Below, one piece after another: positions 1 to 12,036 of a DNA stretch of 64,000 nt. The first letter of the stretch is position 1. Every line of letters starts with the position of its first letter. Where the stretch lies: positions 6,928,601 through 6,992,600 of the forward strand of contig NW_004450267.1 of NCBI RefSeq assembly GCF_000321225.1, in the 5' to 3' direction. Source of the DNA: Odobenus rosmarus divergens. Its lineage: Eukaryota > Chordata > Mammalia > Carnivora > Odobenidae. Below the pieces are notes generated by a model. It did not search any database and had not been told where the DNA came from. It saw only the letters and a program-made list of their open reading frames with translations. The position numbers and the translations under genes are program-made.

Positions 1-405
1 GAATTCATATGGTATCTGTCTTTCTCTGACATATTTCATTTGGCATAATACCCTCTAGGTCCATCCATGTCACAGATGGCAAGAGCTCATTCTAATAGCT
101 GAGTAATACTCCATTGTGTGTGTGTGTATCTATACCCATTCATCTGTGGATGGATGCTTGAGTTGGTGTTTTCTTGGCTGTTGTAAATAGTGCTGCAGTA
201 AACATAGGGGTACATAGGTATTTTCAAGTGTTTTCATTTTCTTTGGGTAAATACCCAGTAGTGGAATTACTGGATCGTATGGTATTTATGTTTTTAATTT
301 TTTGAGGAACCTCCCTATGATTTTCCAGTGACTTCACCAATTTCTGTTCCCACCAACAGTGCGTGAGAGTTCCTTTTTCTCCATATCCTTCCCAAGGCTT
401 GTTAG
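1..405 (-). mobile_element. L1 fragment (ORF2 3' region), antisense
   Basis: On the minus strand this is the familiar L1 ORF2 C-terminal region. On the plus strand typical phrases are 'ggtccatccatgtcac', 'tgagtaatactccattgtgt' and 'gggtaaatacccagtag'. The element runs off the left edge of the window. It is broken and non-functional. Confidence 0.8.
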
Positions 406-1384
406 GTAGTAACTTATTCTTAAACTAATTTTCTACTGTCAAAATAACTCAATAACAATAACCAAAGATTTTGTTAAAAATCACTCGTGAATTTGCTATC
501 CCAACACATACTTTTATAATTTTTCCATAGTGGTCATCATAGAGCATGTGTAAATGATAATGCTCTCTCGAGAATTTTGGTGGCTCAGCAATAGGGCAAT
601 CGTTGGGACTCCCATGTTTGGGGGAGGCCTGGGAAAGGGGACTGGAACTCAGTTTGGAGAGGCTGCTATTCATGTACTAAGTGGTAAGTACTTAGTTGTC
701 CACTTACATAGTTTCTGACCTCAGAGAGCATGTGTTCAGTGTGTGACAGACTGACTTTTTCTCTACTCAATCCTTGAGTGAGTGATAAGAGAGCCCCACA
801 GTTGTTCTTTCTGAAATAAAAAACTGAAATGGTAGACAGGGAGGGATAAAGGGAAGGAAACATGGGAAGAAAGCGCAGTCTCCTGCGGTCCTCTTCTTGG
901 TCCTACTGCAGCTCTGTTGTCATTCGCTCTGTCCTTGGGGCCACCCCTAAGGAAGGTCTCACAGTGGCTCCCTATCCAGGATGGCTACAGCGTGACCCTT
1001 CCCAGCTGCTGGCCAGAGCCACATAGTCTGATTCAGAGGTTCCCTGGGCTTTGTAGGAGTCCAGGAAGGCCAGATGGAACATAGCTAGAATGTGTTCAGC
1101 TCTCAGTCATTACAGTGTGTCACAAAATGGGCCACTTACGGATTTGCTTCAGAAAGAAAAATTACATTGTTGGCTGGCATTCAGACATTGATCGTATGAG
1201 ACGTTGTCTTCACAGATATTCTGCCAAATCTACTTCTTGGCAGGGTTAAATAGTTCAGGGAAAATAAGATCCCTCTCATCTCCCTATCTTGAGAATTTTG
1301 TGGATTTTCTTTTTTGGGGGGAGGAAATCATCTTTAAGGCTTGGGGGAAAGAACTCAGTGATAAGATAAGCAATGTCCAGTTCT

Positions 1385-1574
1385 TTTTTTTTTTTTTTTT
1401 AAATGTTTTTATTTATTTATTTATTCATGAGAGTCAGAGAGAGAGGTAGAGGCAGAGGGAGAAGCAGGCTCCCTGCCTAGCAGGGAGCCCGATGCGGGAC
1501 TCGATCCCAGGATCCTGGGATCATGACCTGAGCCGAAGGCACACGCTTAACCATCTGAGCCACCCAGGCGCCCC
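1385..1574 (-). mobile_element. CAN-SINE (tRNA-Lys-derived), antisense
   Basis: T-rich start, GAGA-rich body, then the antisense SINE core ending ccacccaggcgcccc. Flanked by perfect 17-base target-site duplications aagcaatgtccagttct at 1368-1384 and 1575-1591, so it is a fairly young insertion. Confidence 0.95.
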
Positions 1575-2389
1575 AAGCAATGTCCAGTTCTATTAATTCT
1601 GTTCATGTAATCGGCATGGCGTGACTGAATGCTGGAGGCACAGGGGTCTCTGAGAAGCCGTTGGGTCCACTCTTGTGCCTACAGAGCCTTCCTATAACAC
1701 CCCAGGCCCATGCAACTCTTCTTGCCTTTGGAAACTTAGTATTTCAAGACTTGAGCATTTCAGAGTTGCTAGCGGATTTCTTGAACTCATTGCGTGGATC
1801 TGGTGTGTGAATTATTGTTGCCTAAGAGGCACTTTCTGAGTATGTTTCAGTTTTATGTCTGTTGACATTTCCTCCCACCATGGCCTTTGCAATAGCAAGT
1901 GCCTGGAAAGTTAGTAAGTGCTTGGAATGATCTAGTCCGGGAGCCAGCAGCTTCTCCCTTACTATTCCTCCTTTTTTGTGTGTGTTATTCGTTTATGTAT
2001 GGGGACATATCCAGAAATTTATTTCTTTCACATACATAAGAAATGTCATCCTTCCTGGTTCACCACACCCTTACTTACAGAAGCCAAATATTGGAAATAG
2101 ATTTTGACTTACCTTTTGATGAAAGACTATGTAACAATCATACCCTTAAAGGACATTTAAAGACTTGAATAATTCTGAAGATAAAGTAAGAGAGGAATGG
2201 AGAGCAAGTGACAAAACAGTATAGACGTATGATGTTATTTTGCAAACAAAAGAAAGAAGAATATGAAAGAAATTGGAAGCAAATAGAAAGAAGAGTTAAC
2301 AGTAGTTGTCTCTGGTTATAGGACTATGTGTAGTTTTGTTTTCTTCGCTGTTTTTAAATTTTATATTTACCTACGTTTTCACATTGCTT

Positions 2390-2600
2390 TTGTATGATTT
2401 TTTTTTTACTTAGAATGAAACATCTCAAACATACAAAAGTAGAGAGAACAGTGAAATGAAACCCATGTACCTGTTGTCCATCTTTGACAGTGACCAACTG
2501 CTAGCCAATCTTGTTTCATTTGTGTTCCTCACCATTCTCTCTCCCATTATTTGAAGCGAATCCCAGATATCTTTTGTTTCATTGATATTTAGATTTTTAA
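2390..2600. mobile_element. Old LINE-like fragment
   Basis: The phrases 'caaacatacaaaagtagaga' and 'agcgaatcccagatatc' recur in old mammalian LINE 3' regions. A related stretch lies at 21200-21320. The family assignment is uncertain. Confidence 0.35.
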
Positions 2601-2620
2601 AGATAATTAGAGTTTGAGAG

Positions 2621-2820
2621 GGTTTTTTTTTTTTTTAAGATTTTATTTATTTATTTGACAGAAACAAAGCTAGAGAAGGAACACAAGCAGGGGGAGCGTG
2701 AGAGGGAGAAGCAGGCCTTCCACCGATCAGGAAGCCCGACACAGGGCTCGATCCCAGGACCCTGAGATCATGACCTGAGCCAAAGGCAGACGCTTAATGA
2801 CTGAGCCACCCAGGTGTCCC
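2621..2820 (-). mobile_element. CAN-SINE, antisense
   Basis: Poly-T, ttaagattttatttattt, GA-rich body and end gagccacccaggtgtccc. Short flanking duplication ttgagag at 2614-2620 and 2821-2827, each followed by a T run. Confidence 0.92.
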
Positions 2821-4233
2821 TTGAGAGTTTTTTTTTTTTAAGAGCTAAGCATTTCTGACTTTGTTTGCAGAGTTTTCTGCTGCCTCCTGATTGGCGCAGA
2901 TTAAAGGCCCTTCCACTTAATCCTGCAAACTGAGCGTGAGAGAAGCTGCAGGCCCTTGAGCTGTGCCTGGAGAGCAGGGTCATGGAGGCTGGAGCTGACT
3001 GGGCAGCCGGCCATGCCCCCACCCCACCCCCCAGCGGAGAGTGACCCTGAGCCCTTGGAGATGAGCTGATAGCAGGCTTAAGCAGCTCACAGGGGGCTCT
3101 TTGTTCTGGTTTCATTCTTGCTCTGGTTTTCCTGGGATAGACTGTTATCAACTTGTGGGATTTAGGGCTATGGAATGTTCACATGCCTGACCTTAAATCC
3201 CACCTCTGTGGCCCACTTTATATTTCTTGGAAAGCTGTTCTTTGCAAAAAGAAGAAAAATGTTTCTGTTTAGGATTCCATTTAGGATAAGGACCCTGATT
3301 CTACGAGTACAAGTCTTTTCCCCCAGCAGGTCACATTGCTGTGAGAGGCCCTTTAAAAGGGGTCCACAGCCAAGGGACGCCTCCGTCATTAATGCAGGCA
3401 TTTTTTCCAAGGCCTTCTGTCTGGCTAGGTTGGATAAGGAAATAATGCTACTGCCCTTAATTTCTTATCTTTACCTAGAAATCTATGCTCGAACCTTTCT
3501 TGATCAGAATAATAATTTCCCCATTACCACTTTTATTGCTCGCCCAGGATTTTCTAGAAGTTGACTCTAGGTTGTTTATTCTGAAACTCTGTAGATGGAA
3601 GTGTGAGGAGTGGTTCATACTGGGACTAAGGCTGCTTTCCTGTTCTCCCTGAGCTGGGCCCGCCCTTGGCCTGGGGAGACAGGGGAGGGGTGGCCCAGGG
3701 GCTCTGCCTTCCAAGTTGCCAGTCACCACTTTGTGGTTGTTCATGGTTAAAGAAGTGACCTGAGAATTTCAGCTTGGCCAGGTGCATCCTGGCCGCACGG
3801 GTTCCTAGGGGCTGCTTTCTCCAGTCAGACAGAAAGTAAGATGTGTGTGACCCAGCACATTCTCCTTTTGTCTTCAGCTTCTGGCCACCCCCCGCCTCAG
3901 CATTTATTCTCCACAACCTTCAGGCAGACTTTGTTTGAATATTGGTTCTCTAATTCCACGCTGTGTGTTAAATTTTTAAAGCATTGTATGTCCTCCCAGA
4001 AATAGGTGGATGAGTCAGTCTCAAAGCAAACAAAGTAAGTTTACATGCCGAGTAAAAAGTCTGTGGCATGGGTTGGGTCCCTTTATGCCTTTGCTGGTGA
4101 GAACATTCTAATCTAAAATGGAGACCACAGCCCTAGAATTGCTGGGGGCGGGGGACAGCTTCACTCTGGCAAGACTTTCTGCAGGAATGCAAATTCTGGG
4201 GACTCTAGAAACAGAATCATTGCTGCCCTTGCT

Positions 4234-4435
4234 CAGCCCTCATCCACACTCTAGGTGTTTTGCATATGTTCTCTCTGATGCTCACAGCAGTCTGGCAGGT
4301 TATTTGTGGTGGTGGCTGTCCCCAGCTTACAGAGGAGGAAACTGAGTAACACAAGGATTCGTGAAACTTACTGTTAGTAAGGGGTAGAGCCAGACTTTGA
4401 ACCAGATTTGGTTGATTCCAAAGCCCATGCCCTAA
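4234..4435 (-). repeat. MIR fragment, antisense
   Basis: Shows the reverse-MIR signature: tttgcatatgttctctctga, then ccccagcttacagaggagga, aactgag and gtagagccagactttgaacc. Confidence 0.75.
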
Positions 4436-4595
4436 CTGTTAGCTGGTGCCTGGTGCTTTGGGAAATAGTGACAGTGCCGTGCAGAACAGGGAGGACTCAA
4501 CTTTGAGTTGTTGTCCTATTCAAGCTAAGCCTCTTCTGCGGCTAACTGGTTCCGTGGAGGCCAGCGGACCTCTCTGGGCCTCAGAGCGTTTTTTG

Positions 4596-4671
4596 AGAAA
4601 ATGCAGGGAGGTGGGATTGGAGGGAGAATCTCTAGAAAATGCAGGGAGTTGGGATTGGAGGGAGGATCTCT
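4596..4671 (+). repeat. 38-base tandem duplication, two copies
   Basis: Units 4596-4633 and 4634-4671 both start agaaaatgcagggag and end atctct. They differ at only two positions that I see (gagg/gagt and gagaatc/gaggatc). Confidence 0.85.
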
Positions 4672-5574
4672 AGGATGTCCTCCAGTTGTGCTGGTTGGTG
4701 CTACTTTTCAGGAGGGACTCGTCGTGGCCCCTCCCCCTTTGCTCAGAGCCTTCAGTTTTGCGTTTGTGTTGCTTCCTCCTGTTCAGTCTTGAGCCTCTGG
4801 CCAGGGACGCACTGAAGGTAGCCATCCCCGACTCTTACTGTCACCTGAAGGAACTCCCTGTCCTGTTCCATTTTCTCACGGTCTGGGTTATCCATCAGCA
4901 CACGCAAGCTGTTTCTGCTAGCAGGTTGTACCACTGTCTGGGGGGCTTGTTCCAACCCCAGCATGCGTGCTCTTTCTCTGGGTCAGTGTCTCAGTGAAAC
5001 GCCACGCAAGTTGGAACCTCGCCATGGCCCAGGGGAGTGTTAGGGACCTCATGTGCAGGTGTGTAGGCCCTCTGCCCGAGCCCGAGCAGGTTTTTTGCCT
5101 GAAGTGGAAGATTCTCCTTGGCTTTCTATTTTGCAGATCCTTGTGGTCTCATGTGCATTTTTGTATCATAGGACTGTTTTAGTCCCTGAGGTGATGTTTC
5201 CTTGTTCTGCCCGGTGCCTGTGAACTGTGCTTTGGGTATTGGCTGCCCTGCCAACAGCTGCTTGTTGACACAGGGGGTGGGAATGGACTGAGTTACAACT
5301 CAGAACTGTCACCAGGGCGGGGATGAGAGCTTTTGTCTCTTTCGGTCCTCTAGCAGAAGCCTGTAGTGCCTGTTTTGAGCTTGTTTGCACCCCTGAGCTC
5401 GCTCGGCTAATGACGACAGGGAAGAATCATCCTGGGGAGAGGGTAGGAGGCCCACTCCACAACTGAGGCTGTATTTCCATACCTGGTTAGGATGTCACTT
5501 TCTTTTTAAGTTATGGGCTCCTCTGTGCTATAAATGTCCATTGGCAAAGAGGAAAAGAGACAAGGATTGATTCT

Positions 5575-6432
5575 TGGGCTCTTCTGGCCCTGCTTTCTCC
5601 CTAAACCTGCATCCCTGCCCTCTGCATTCCAGCCACAATGACCTTGACAGTGACCATGACTGTGTTACTCTGATTTACACAGGGCCCTTTGCACACGCTG
5701 TTTCTCCTCTGTTTGCAATACTCCTCCCCTGTGTTCCTGCTTTTCTTTCTTTCTTTAACTTTTTTATTAATGAACTTTATTTTATTTAAGAGCAGATTTA
5801 GGTTCATAGTAAAATAGAGCAGAAAAGGCAGAGTTTCCATATACTTCCTGTTTCTCCTGCCCCCTCCCCGTTCTAGCCCCACGCCCCCCCCCATCAACAT
5901 CCCTCACCAGAGTGGTAGATTTGTTACAATCCATGAACCAGCATTGACACGTCGTTATCAACCGAAGTCCATAGTTGACTTCTGGGTTCACTCTTGGTAT
6001 TGTACGTTCTATGGGTTTGGACAAATGTACAATGACATGTATCTACCATTGTTGTATCACACAGAACTGCTTCACTGCCCTGAAAAGTCTTTGCTTCACC
6101 TCTTCTTGATCCCTCTCTTCTTCTCCCCAAACCTGCTTTTCTTTGAATGTCTAATCTCTGCCTACTGATGTTTCGGACCTCCACTTGCCTGTGTATCCAG
6201 GAAGCCTGATGGAGTGTCCTGATGAGGTCAGAGCACCAGGCCCTTGGTCACATCTACTTTAGTTACCATTTTATTTGTATTTGGGCCACTCCCTGAATGA
6301 TGTCTGCCTCCCTTGTGAGCCAGGAAGCCTCCTGATGGCAGGGACCCCATCTCTTTTCTCACTACCGCATTTCCCTAGCACGCTGCGCATTGCCTGGCGC
6401 ATAACAGGCCCTCCTTAAACATTTGGTGAGCA
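5575..6432 (+). repeat. L2 fragment split by an L1 insertion
   Basis: The left part (5575-5748) has the L2 phrase 'gccctttgcacacgctgttt'. The right part (6145-6432) has the L2 3' end phrases 'gagccaggaagcctcctgat', 'gcagggaccccatctctttt' and 'ttgcctggcgcataacaggc'. The parts are separated by the L1 piece at 5749-6131. Confidence 0.6.
5749..6131 (-). mobile_element. L1 3' fragment, antisense, with 13-base target-site duplication
   Basis: Contains the old L1 3' region motifs 'tttaggttcatagtaaaat', 'catcaacatccctcaccaga' and 'gtttggacaaatgtacaatg'. Flanked by the exact repeat cctgcttttcttt at 5736-5748 and 6132-6144, consistent with insertion into the surrounding L2. Confidence 0.75.
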
Positions 6433-6688
6433 AACAGATGCTTTGTTCTCACAGATTCCTTTATGCTTCTAAGTTCAGGAACCTGCAGGTCCACCTGGCT
6501 CCAAGCCCCTCTGCCCTCCTGTCGGACCAGGCTGCCTGTGTCATTTACAGTGCTTCATATGCGTCATTAAAGAGAACCCGAAGTATCGTTAGCTGGCAGT
6601 ACTTTCCAACTCATCAAGTGAGTTCAGTGGCAGTTGTGGCTGGCTCTACCCCTTACTAGGCAGGTTGCACTAAAGAAAGATGGGGGAA

Positions 6689-6899
6689 GGGGCGCCTGGG
6701 TGGCTCTGTCAGTTAAGCTGCTGCCTTCGGCTCGGGTCATGATCCCAGGGTCCTGGGATCGAGCCCCATGTCAGGCTCCCTGCTCGGCGGAGAGCCTGCC
6801 TCTCCCTCTCCCTCTGCCTGCTACTCTGCCTACTTGTGCTCTCTTTCTATCTCTCTGTTAAATAAATAAATAAAATCTTTAAAAAAAAAAAAAAAAAAA
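6689..6899 (+). mobile_element. CAN-SINE, sense
   Basis: Starts ggggcgcctgggtggctc, has a CT-rich middle and ends in an AAATAAAT/poly-A tail. Perfect target-site duplication aaagatgggggaa at 6676-6688 and 6900-6912. Confidence 0.95.
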
Positions 6900-7066
6900 A
6901 AAGATGGGGGAAAAGTCCCTATCCTCGGGGGTTTGATCTGAACTTGCAGATCCACCAGAAGGTAAAAAATAACCTATTTGGAACCATATGAAGTTACTGA
7001 CATTTGACGATCAGTGATATCTAATACTTGACTACTAATAGTTTCTGCTAAAAAAATAGGAACTTC

Positions 7067-7257
7067 GGGGCACCTGGGTGGCTCAGTTGGTTAAGCGACT
7101 GCCTTCGGCTCAGGTCATGATCCTGGAGTCCCGGGATCGAGTCCCACACCGGGCTCCCTGCTCAGCGGGGAGTCTGCTTCTCCCTCTGACCCTCTTCCCT
7201 CTCGTGCTCTCTCTCTCTCATTCTCTCTCTCTCAAATAAATAAATAAAATCTTAAAA

Positions 7258-7286
<29 letters not shown>
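7067..7286 (+). mobile_element. CAN-SINE, sense, with long AAAT tail
   Basis: Starts ggggcacctgggtggctcag and ends in an (AAAT)n microsatellite tail at about 7236-7286. Target-site duplication aaaaataggaacttc at 7052-7066 and 7287-7301. Confidence 0.95.
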
Positions 7287-7288
<2 letters not shown>

Positions 7289-7867
7289 AAATAGGAACTT
7301 CATGTGGTTCAGCCTCATACATTCCAAATGTTTCTCTTCTTCCATTTGGATTGGACTCTCCCATAGAGTCCACATCAGACAAGATCTGTTGCATGTTGTT
7401 GGGCTTGGGCCCGAAGGGAATGTCTGAATCCTGACTCACAGGTCAAGATTTCTTTTCCCCAATGAAAGAAATACACTTTTGCCCTCCTTAGGTTTAGCCA
7501 CAGAACAGATTAAAAAAAAAAAAAGTTCATTGCAAAGTATGGGTGGAAGCAGGAAAAACAACTAATGGGAACATGATTATTGTCATAAAGTGACAGAAAT
7601 AGACTTGAATGTCAGCGTGGTTGGGGAAGACAATCACAGAACTAACCTCCGTTTTCCTGATGTGTTGTGTTTGTATTTGGACTGTGTGGTCTCCAAGCTC
7701 AGATCCACTGTGGGGTCTGCCTGCTGGCTGGTCAGGTCAGCCCCCTTTCCATCCTTATTTCCTTCCTCAAACTTGTTCTCTCTCCCAGGGTAGGGTACCT
7801 GAAAGGGTAGTGTACAGTGTTTTATTATTGCTTCTGAAAACTTCTGGAGTACTTACTCCATACTACA

Positions 7868-7890
7868 TACTTACTTACAGTAAGTAAGTA
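7868..7890. repeat. Perfect 11-base inverted repeat with one-base loop
   Basis: Arms tacttacttac (7868-7878) and gtaagtaagta (7880-7890) around a single A, followed by another ttacttact at 7892-7900. Confidence 0.9.
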
Positions 7891-8144
7891 GTTACTTACT
7901 GCAGGACACCGTGTTAGGTGCCACGAGGATGCCCAGATGCATGAGCCACAGCACCTGTCCCTATGAGCACCACTCACAGCGCTGGAAGACAGGTGCTCAT
8001 CTGACAACCTGTGGGACCAGCAGAGCACACAGCAGCGTGCCCAGAGCCGGCCCCGTAGGCCCTACTGACTGAGTCACAGCATTCTTCTTCAGGGTGTCCC
8101 CTCGTTCCCTCTGCCTCTTGGTCCCCCTGCTGATGATGTTATTG

Positions 8145-8345
8145 ATTACCATTGGTTCCGTGCTCTGTGAGAGCTAGGCTTCATGCCAAGTACTTCAAAG
8201 GGCTTATTTTACTTCATCCTTTGGATGTGGTTTTACTGTCCCCTTTTGACGAAGAAACAAGCCTAGAAAGGTTGAGCAGTTTCACAAGGTTCTGCCAGCT
8301 GGAGATGACAGAGCCAGAGATGGGACTGTACCCACTCACCTGGCT
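8145..8345 (-). repeat. MIR fragment, antisense
   Basis: Reverse-MIR signature: gccaagtacttcaaagggct, 'gacgaagaaacaagcctaga' and 'gacagagccagagatgggac'. Confidence 0.75.
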
Positions 8346-8599
8346 CCAAGGCTGGAGTTCTTCACCTTGACGTTAGAATGCCTGCGGACTGTTGTGTCCC
8401 ACAAGAACACAGGGGTGGGAGGTGTGTGCTTCCAAAGACAGCGAGTCCTCGTCTAAGGAACCATTGCAATTTCCCACACGAGGAGGACTGAAACGGTCTG
8501 CTGTTTCTCTGGAACTAAGAGTTTCTTGTTTATCAGGAAGCAGTTATAACATGGCTCTGTCAGCCCTCAGGACTTCCCAGGGAGACCTCTAGTGCCGTC

Positions 8600-8700
8600 C
8601 CACAGTCAGAGTGCCGATGGAGCCCAGCCCTTTGAGCGAGCATGCTAATCTTTGTCCTTGGCTTCACTATCTGTAAAATGGGAACTCTGCTATCTACCTT
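8600..8700 (+). repeat. Possible MIR fragment, sense
   Basis: The phrase 'cactatctgtaaaatgggaa' is the MIR core 3' to the CORE-SINE domain. The rest is diverged. Confidence 0.5.
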
Positions 8701-9130
8701 CTCATTTATAATCCAGCGGTTCTGCTCACAGACAGTGCTGTGGTGAGACACATTTTCAGATGGTGGGTCTTTTCCAGCAACAAGGGAGTGGGTGGCTGGA
8801 GATGGAGGCCCATGGGCTGTATCAATACCTTCGTGTTGCATGAGCATTCACTTTGATTAGATTGACCTTGAGGTCCAAAAACCCAGTCATTTAAAGCTAG
8901 TGTTTCCATCCTCACGGAAAATGCCCCTGGGATGGCATATTGATTCCAACCTGCCCTTGTGTGTGAACATCGCGTATTGGAGGGTGTTGTGGGTCGTCTC
9001 CGACAAGCAGGCCAGCCCACATTCGGGCAGGCTTCCATCCCTGTTTCCCTAGGCAGCCGAGTGGGACATCAGCTTTTCTCAGGTTCCCAGAAACCAGCAT
9101 TTCAGGCCCTCCCAGCACTGTCCCATTGGG

Positions 9131-9279
9131 ACTTTTTTTTTTTTTAAGATTTTATTTATTTACTTAGGGTGAGCGGGGGTGGGGGGTGGGGAGGGAGAAG
9201 CAGGCTCCCTGCCAAGCAGGACTCGATCCCAGGACCCCAGGATCATGACCCGAGCCAAAGGCAGACACTTCCAGGCACC
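9131..9279 (-). mobile_element. CAN-SINE, antisense, internally shortened
   Basis: Poly-T, aagattttatttatttact, G-rich middle, gaagcaggctccctgccaag and end 'cttccaggcacccc'. Several internal segments are missing compared with other copies. Confidence 0.88.
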
Positions 9280-9639
9280 CCCTGTTGGGGCATTCTTGAG
9301 GCTACCCTTCTCACTGGTCTTGCCTAGCCGTGGTCCCTGTGTAAAGCAAGTCACTATGGAATGGATCTGGGGACTGGCAGGCATGTAAGAGGCCAGTCCC
9401 AGCCCTGCTTTCCTCTGTGAGGTCAAACCACATCCCCAGAATTGCATATGCCCGGGGGGCTGTGTTTAAGACGCACAGTGAGAGAATAGAGGACAGTGAA
9501 TAAGTGGATGGTGCTGGGCTTGGAATCCACATCTTAGGAGGAGTAGGTTAAAGGTCAACCAGGAGGAGAGACACCAGGGAAAAAGCATACCTGAGGTCAG
9601 ACATCATCACAGAGGTGGTAGTAGACTCCTCTGGCTGTC

Positions 9640-9760
9640 CTAGGGGGGTGGGGGGGTGCTAGGAAGCAGGTCTGAGTTCAAGGTGAGGAAGAATTTTCTA
9701 ACAAAGATCTCTGCTCAGCACTGGAATAGGCTGCCAGATGGGACAGTGAATGTGAGTGGG
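9640..9760 (+). mobile_element. Possible ancient CR1/L3-like LINE fragment
   Basis: The phrases 'ggtgaggaagaattttctaa' and 'cactggaataggctgccaga' resemble the end of CR1-type LINE ORF2 (residues like RKNFLT and HWNRLP). Very diverged, so the assignment is tentative. Confidence 0.35.
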
Positions 9761-10203
9761 GGCTGCCTGCACACGTGGTGTGGACACCAGAGGAAAGCTC
9801 CCTGTGCTGGGCAGGAACGAGGACAAGACCACCTCTGGGATTCCTTCCAAATTTCAGGTGCTACGTATTTCCTCTGAGTCAGTTTCTGGGCCCAGTAAGC
9901 ACTAGTGCGTTTGTTCTTGGAGTAGCCCGTTCTAGCCTGTCTTCTCTTGTTCGCAGCAGAACACCCTCTAGGCTGCATTTGTATCTGGCTACCATGACCG
10001 TGAACACCACTGTGCACACTCACTCGTGTGCCAAGCACAGCTTCCTTTGACCTGGTGCCTAGAAAAGCTTTCCCTGCTCCCAATGGCTTTTCCATGGAGC
10101 CACCTTACCGTGGGGTAAAAGTCTGGGTACAGTGCGGGAGCTGTTCCGGGGAGGGACCCAAGGACAGATTGGAGGTCGGCAGGAGAGATGGAAGCCTATT
10201 CTT

Positions 10204-10349
10204 TTTCTTTTTTTAAAGATTTATTTACTTATTTGAGAGAGAGCAGAGTTCAGAGCCCGACACAGGGCTCGATCTCACAGCCCTGAGATCACAACCTGAG
10301 CCAAAACCAGAGTCAGAGGCCTAACCGACTGTGCTGCCCAGGTGCCCCT
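10204..10349 (-). mobile_element. CAN-SINE, antisense, older copy
   Basis: Body 'aaagatttatttacttattt', 'gcccgacacagggctcgatc' and end gctgcccaggtgcccc. Duplication agcctattctt at 10193-10203 and 10353-10363. Confidence 0.9.
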
Positions 10350-11879
10350 GGCAGCCTATTCTTGATCTCTTCAGTGACGTTCCTCCTTTGTCACACTTTG
10401 CAGTCCCTGATTGTGACAGAGAAACTGCATCCTCTGCTGCCTGGTCCCCATGCTGTCCTGGGCCAGATGTTAGAAGTAAACAAAGCAGCAAGTTTGTCTT
10501 CACTCTTGAGAGGAGCCAGTTTTTGTTTATTTTCTCAAAGTCAGGGAGTCCTGGTCTATCATCTCCGTTCCCGCTTCCCCATTTCGTGGACTACTGCCTC
10601 CTCGTCACCGCCTCACAGAGCCCCAGGTCCCCCAGACGGACTCTCAGGCCCGGCTGCGCGGGTCCTCCCAGTCACCATCCCTGCTGTGTGCTTGGCCTCT
10701 GCCCGTTCCCACTCCCGCAGCTTGATGCAGACAGCAAGCCAGTCCGTAGCCCTTCGTGCTTCCCGTATTTAGGTGTTTCAACTGAGATGTTTGTGAGGAT
10801 GGAAAGCATACTAGATAGCTGTTGGAATTGCGAGTGTTGTGATGGAAGACTTCTAACCCCGCCGGGTCGGGTTGTGGTGCCCAGCTCTGATTGTGTGTGT
10901 GTGTGTTCACCTGCTTGTCCTTCACTGAGTGCTGAGCATATGCCGCTGCCAGTGCTCTTGCTATTCTGGGGTGTGGGCCCTGCACCCCTTTCTCTCTTTC
11001 CGCAGCTCCAGATCCATCCTCACTGCTGAGGACAAATTCCCTACTGAGTTTTCCACCCTGGGAAAGTCCTCTCTGGCCCCAGCCCTGGTTCAACGGGTTG
11101 GTCCCCACAGAACTAGATAGAGGGTTTGCCTCTAGGGACCTGGATGGGATCGGAGATTCGGGCTTGGTGACGGTCCCCCCAGCCATTCATTACTCCTGGC
11201 TCACATCCGTAGTCCATGGAGGGCTGCTTTCCACATAGTGTGGCCGCCTGCCCGTGTGGGTTGCCAGCCTGGAAGAGCTGGAATACACTGGGTCATGGTC
11301 ACACCTCCCCGGCAGAGTGCAGGTAGGTGGCCAGGAGGAAGGTGAGCCTCGGGCTGTGCCTGCTCACCTGCAGTGTTTAGGAAGTGAAGGGAAAACTTGG
11401 GAAATCGTGTTTAGCATTGCCCAAGGGCTCTGGCTCCACACGGGAATGAGAGAATTGGGAGTTTGGGACTGGCCGGTGCTGTTGGGGGAACAGAGAAGAT
11501 GAAAAAGGTAATTCCAAGGTTTTGGGAGAGGGCATGTGATAGTCCCATTGTCAGAAATGAGGAAGCCTGGAGGAGCGGTTCATCTGGGCGTAAAGATGGT
11601 GCCGCATCTACAGATGAGCTGAATTCCAGGGGATGGCAGGCACTTTTGGGTTTTGGCTCAGACCTGGGAGGAAAGCTCAGGAGAGAGGGCAAGTGCAGGG
11701 TGTGATTGCCAGTCAGCCAAGTAAATCTCCACAGTGTTGTCTTTGACCTCATCCGACTGCTGGGAGAGCAGCAAGAGGGGCAGGGGTGGGACGGTGCAGT
11801 GTGCCGGACGTGCAGGGGGCTCAGGAGCTCCGGGTTGGCACAGAGGCCCCAAGAGCAAGGCCTGTGGTGGCCATGGGAT

Positions 11880-12036
11880 TGGTTCTTATCCCTGGCTGCA
11901 CATAAGGCTCCACCCGGGAGCTTTAGAAACCCCGATGGCTGGGCGGCAGATCAGCCCAGTTAGATCAGGAGCCCTGGGCATTCGTATTGGTGAAGCTCCC
12001 TCGAGGACCCTAAAGTGCAGCCAGGGCAGAGAACCA
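11880..12036. mobile_element. MER5A-type hAT-Charlie DNA transposon, non-autonomous
   Basis: Terminal inverted repeats are visible: tggttcttatccctggctgc at the left, and the near-complement gcagccagggcagagaacca at the right. The interior has gggagctttagaaacc and 'gccctgggcattcgtattgg', typical of MER5A. Confidence 0.8.

Noticed and set aside
6689..6770. tRNA-like head of the CAN-SINE as a tRNA-Lys gene
   Set aside because: It is followed by a SINE body, a tail and target duplications, and is a diverged SINE promoter region rather than a tRNA gene.
10331..11029. 232-codon open frame on the + strand
   Set aside because: No recognisable domain, low-complexity Ser/Pro composition, lies in an intron and overlaps several other open frames. 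Chance frame in GC-rich DNA.
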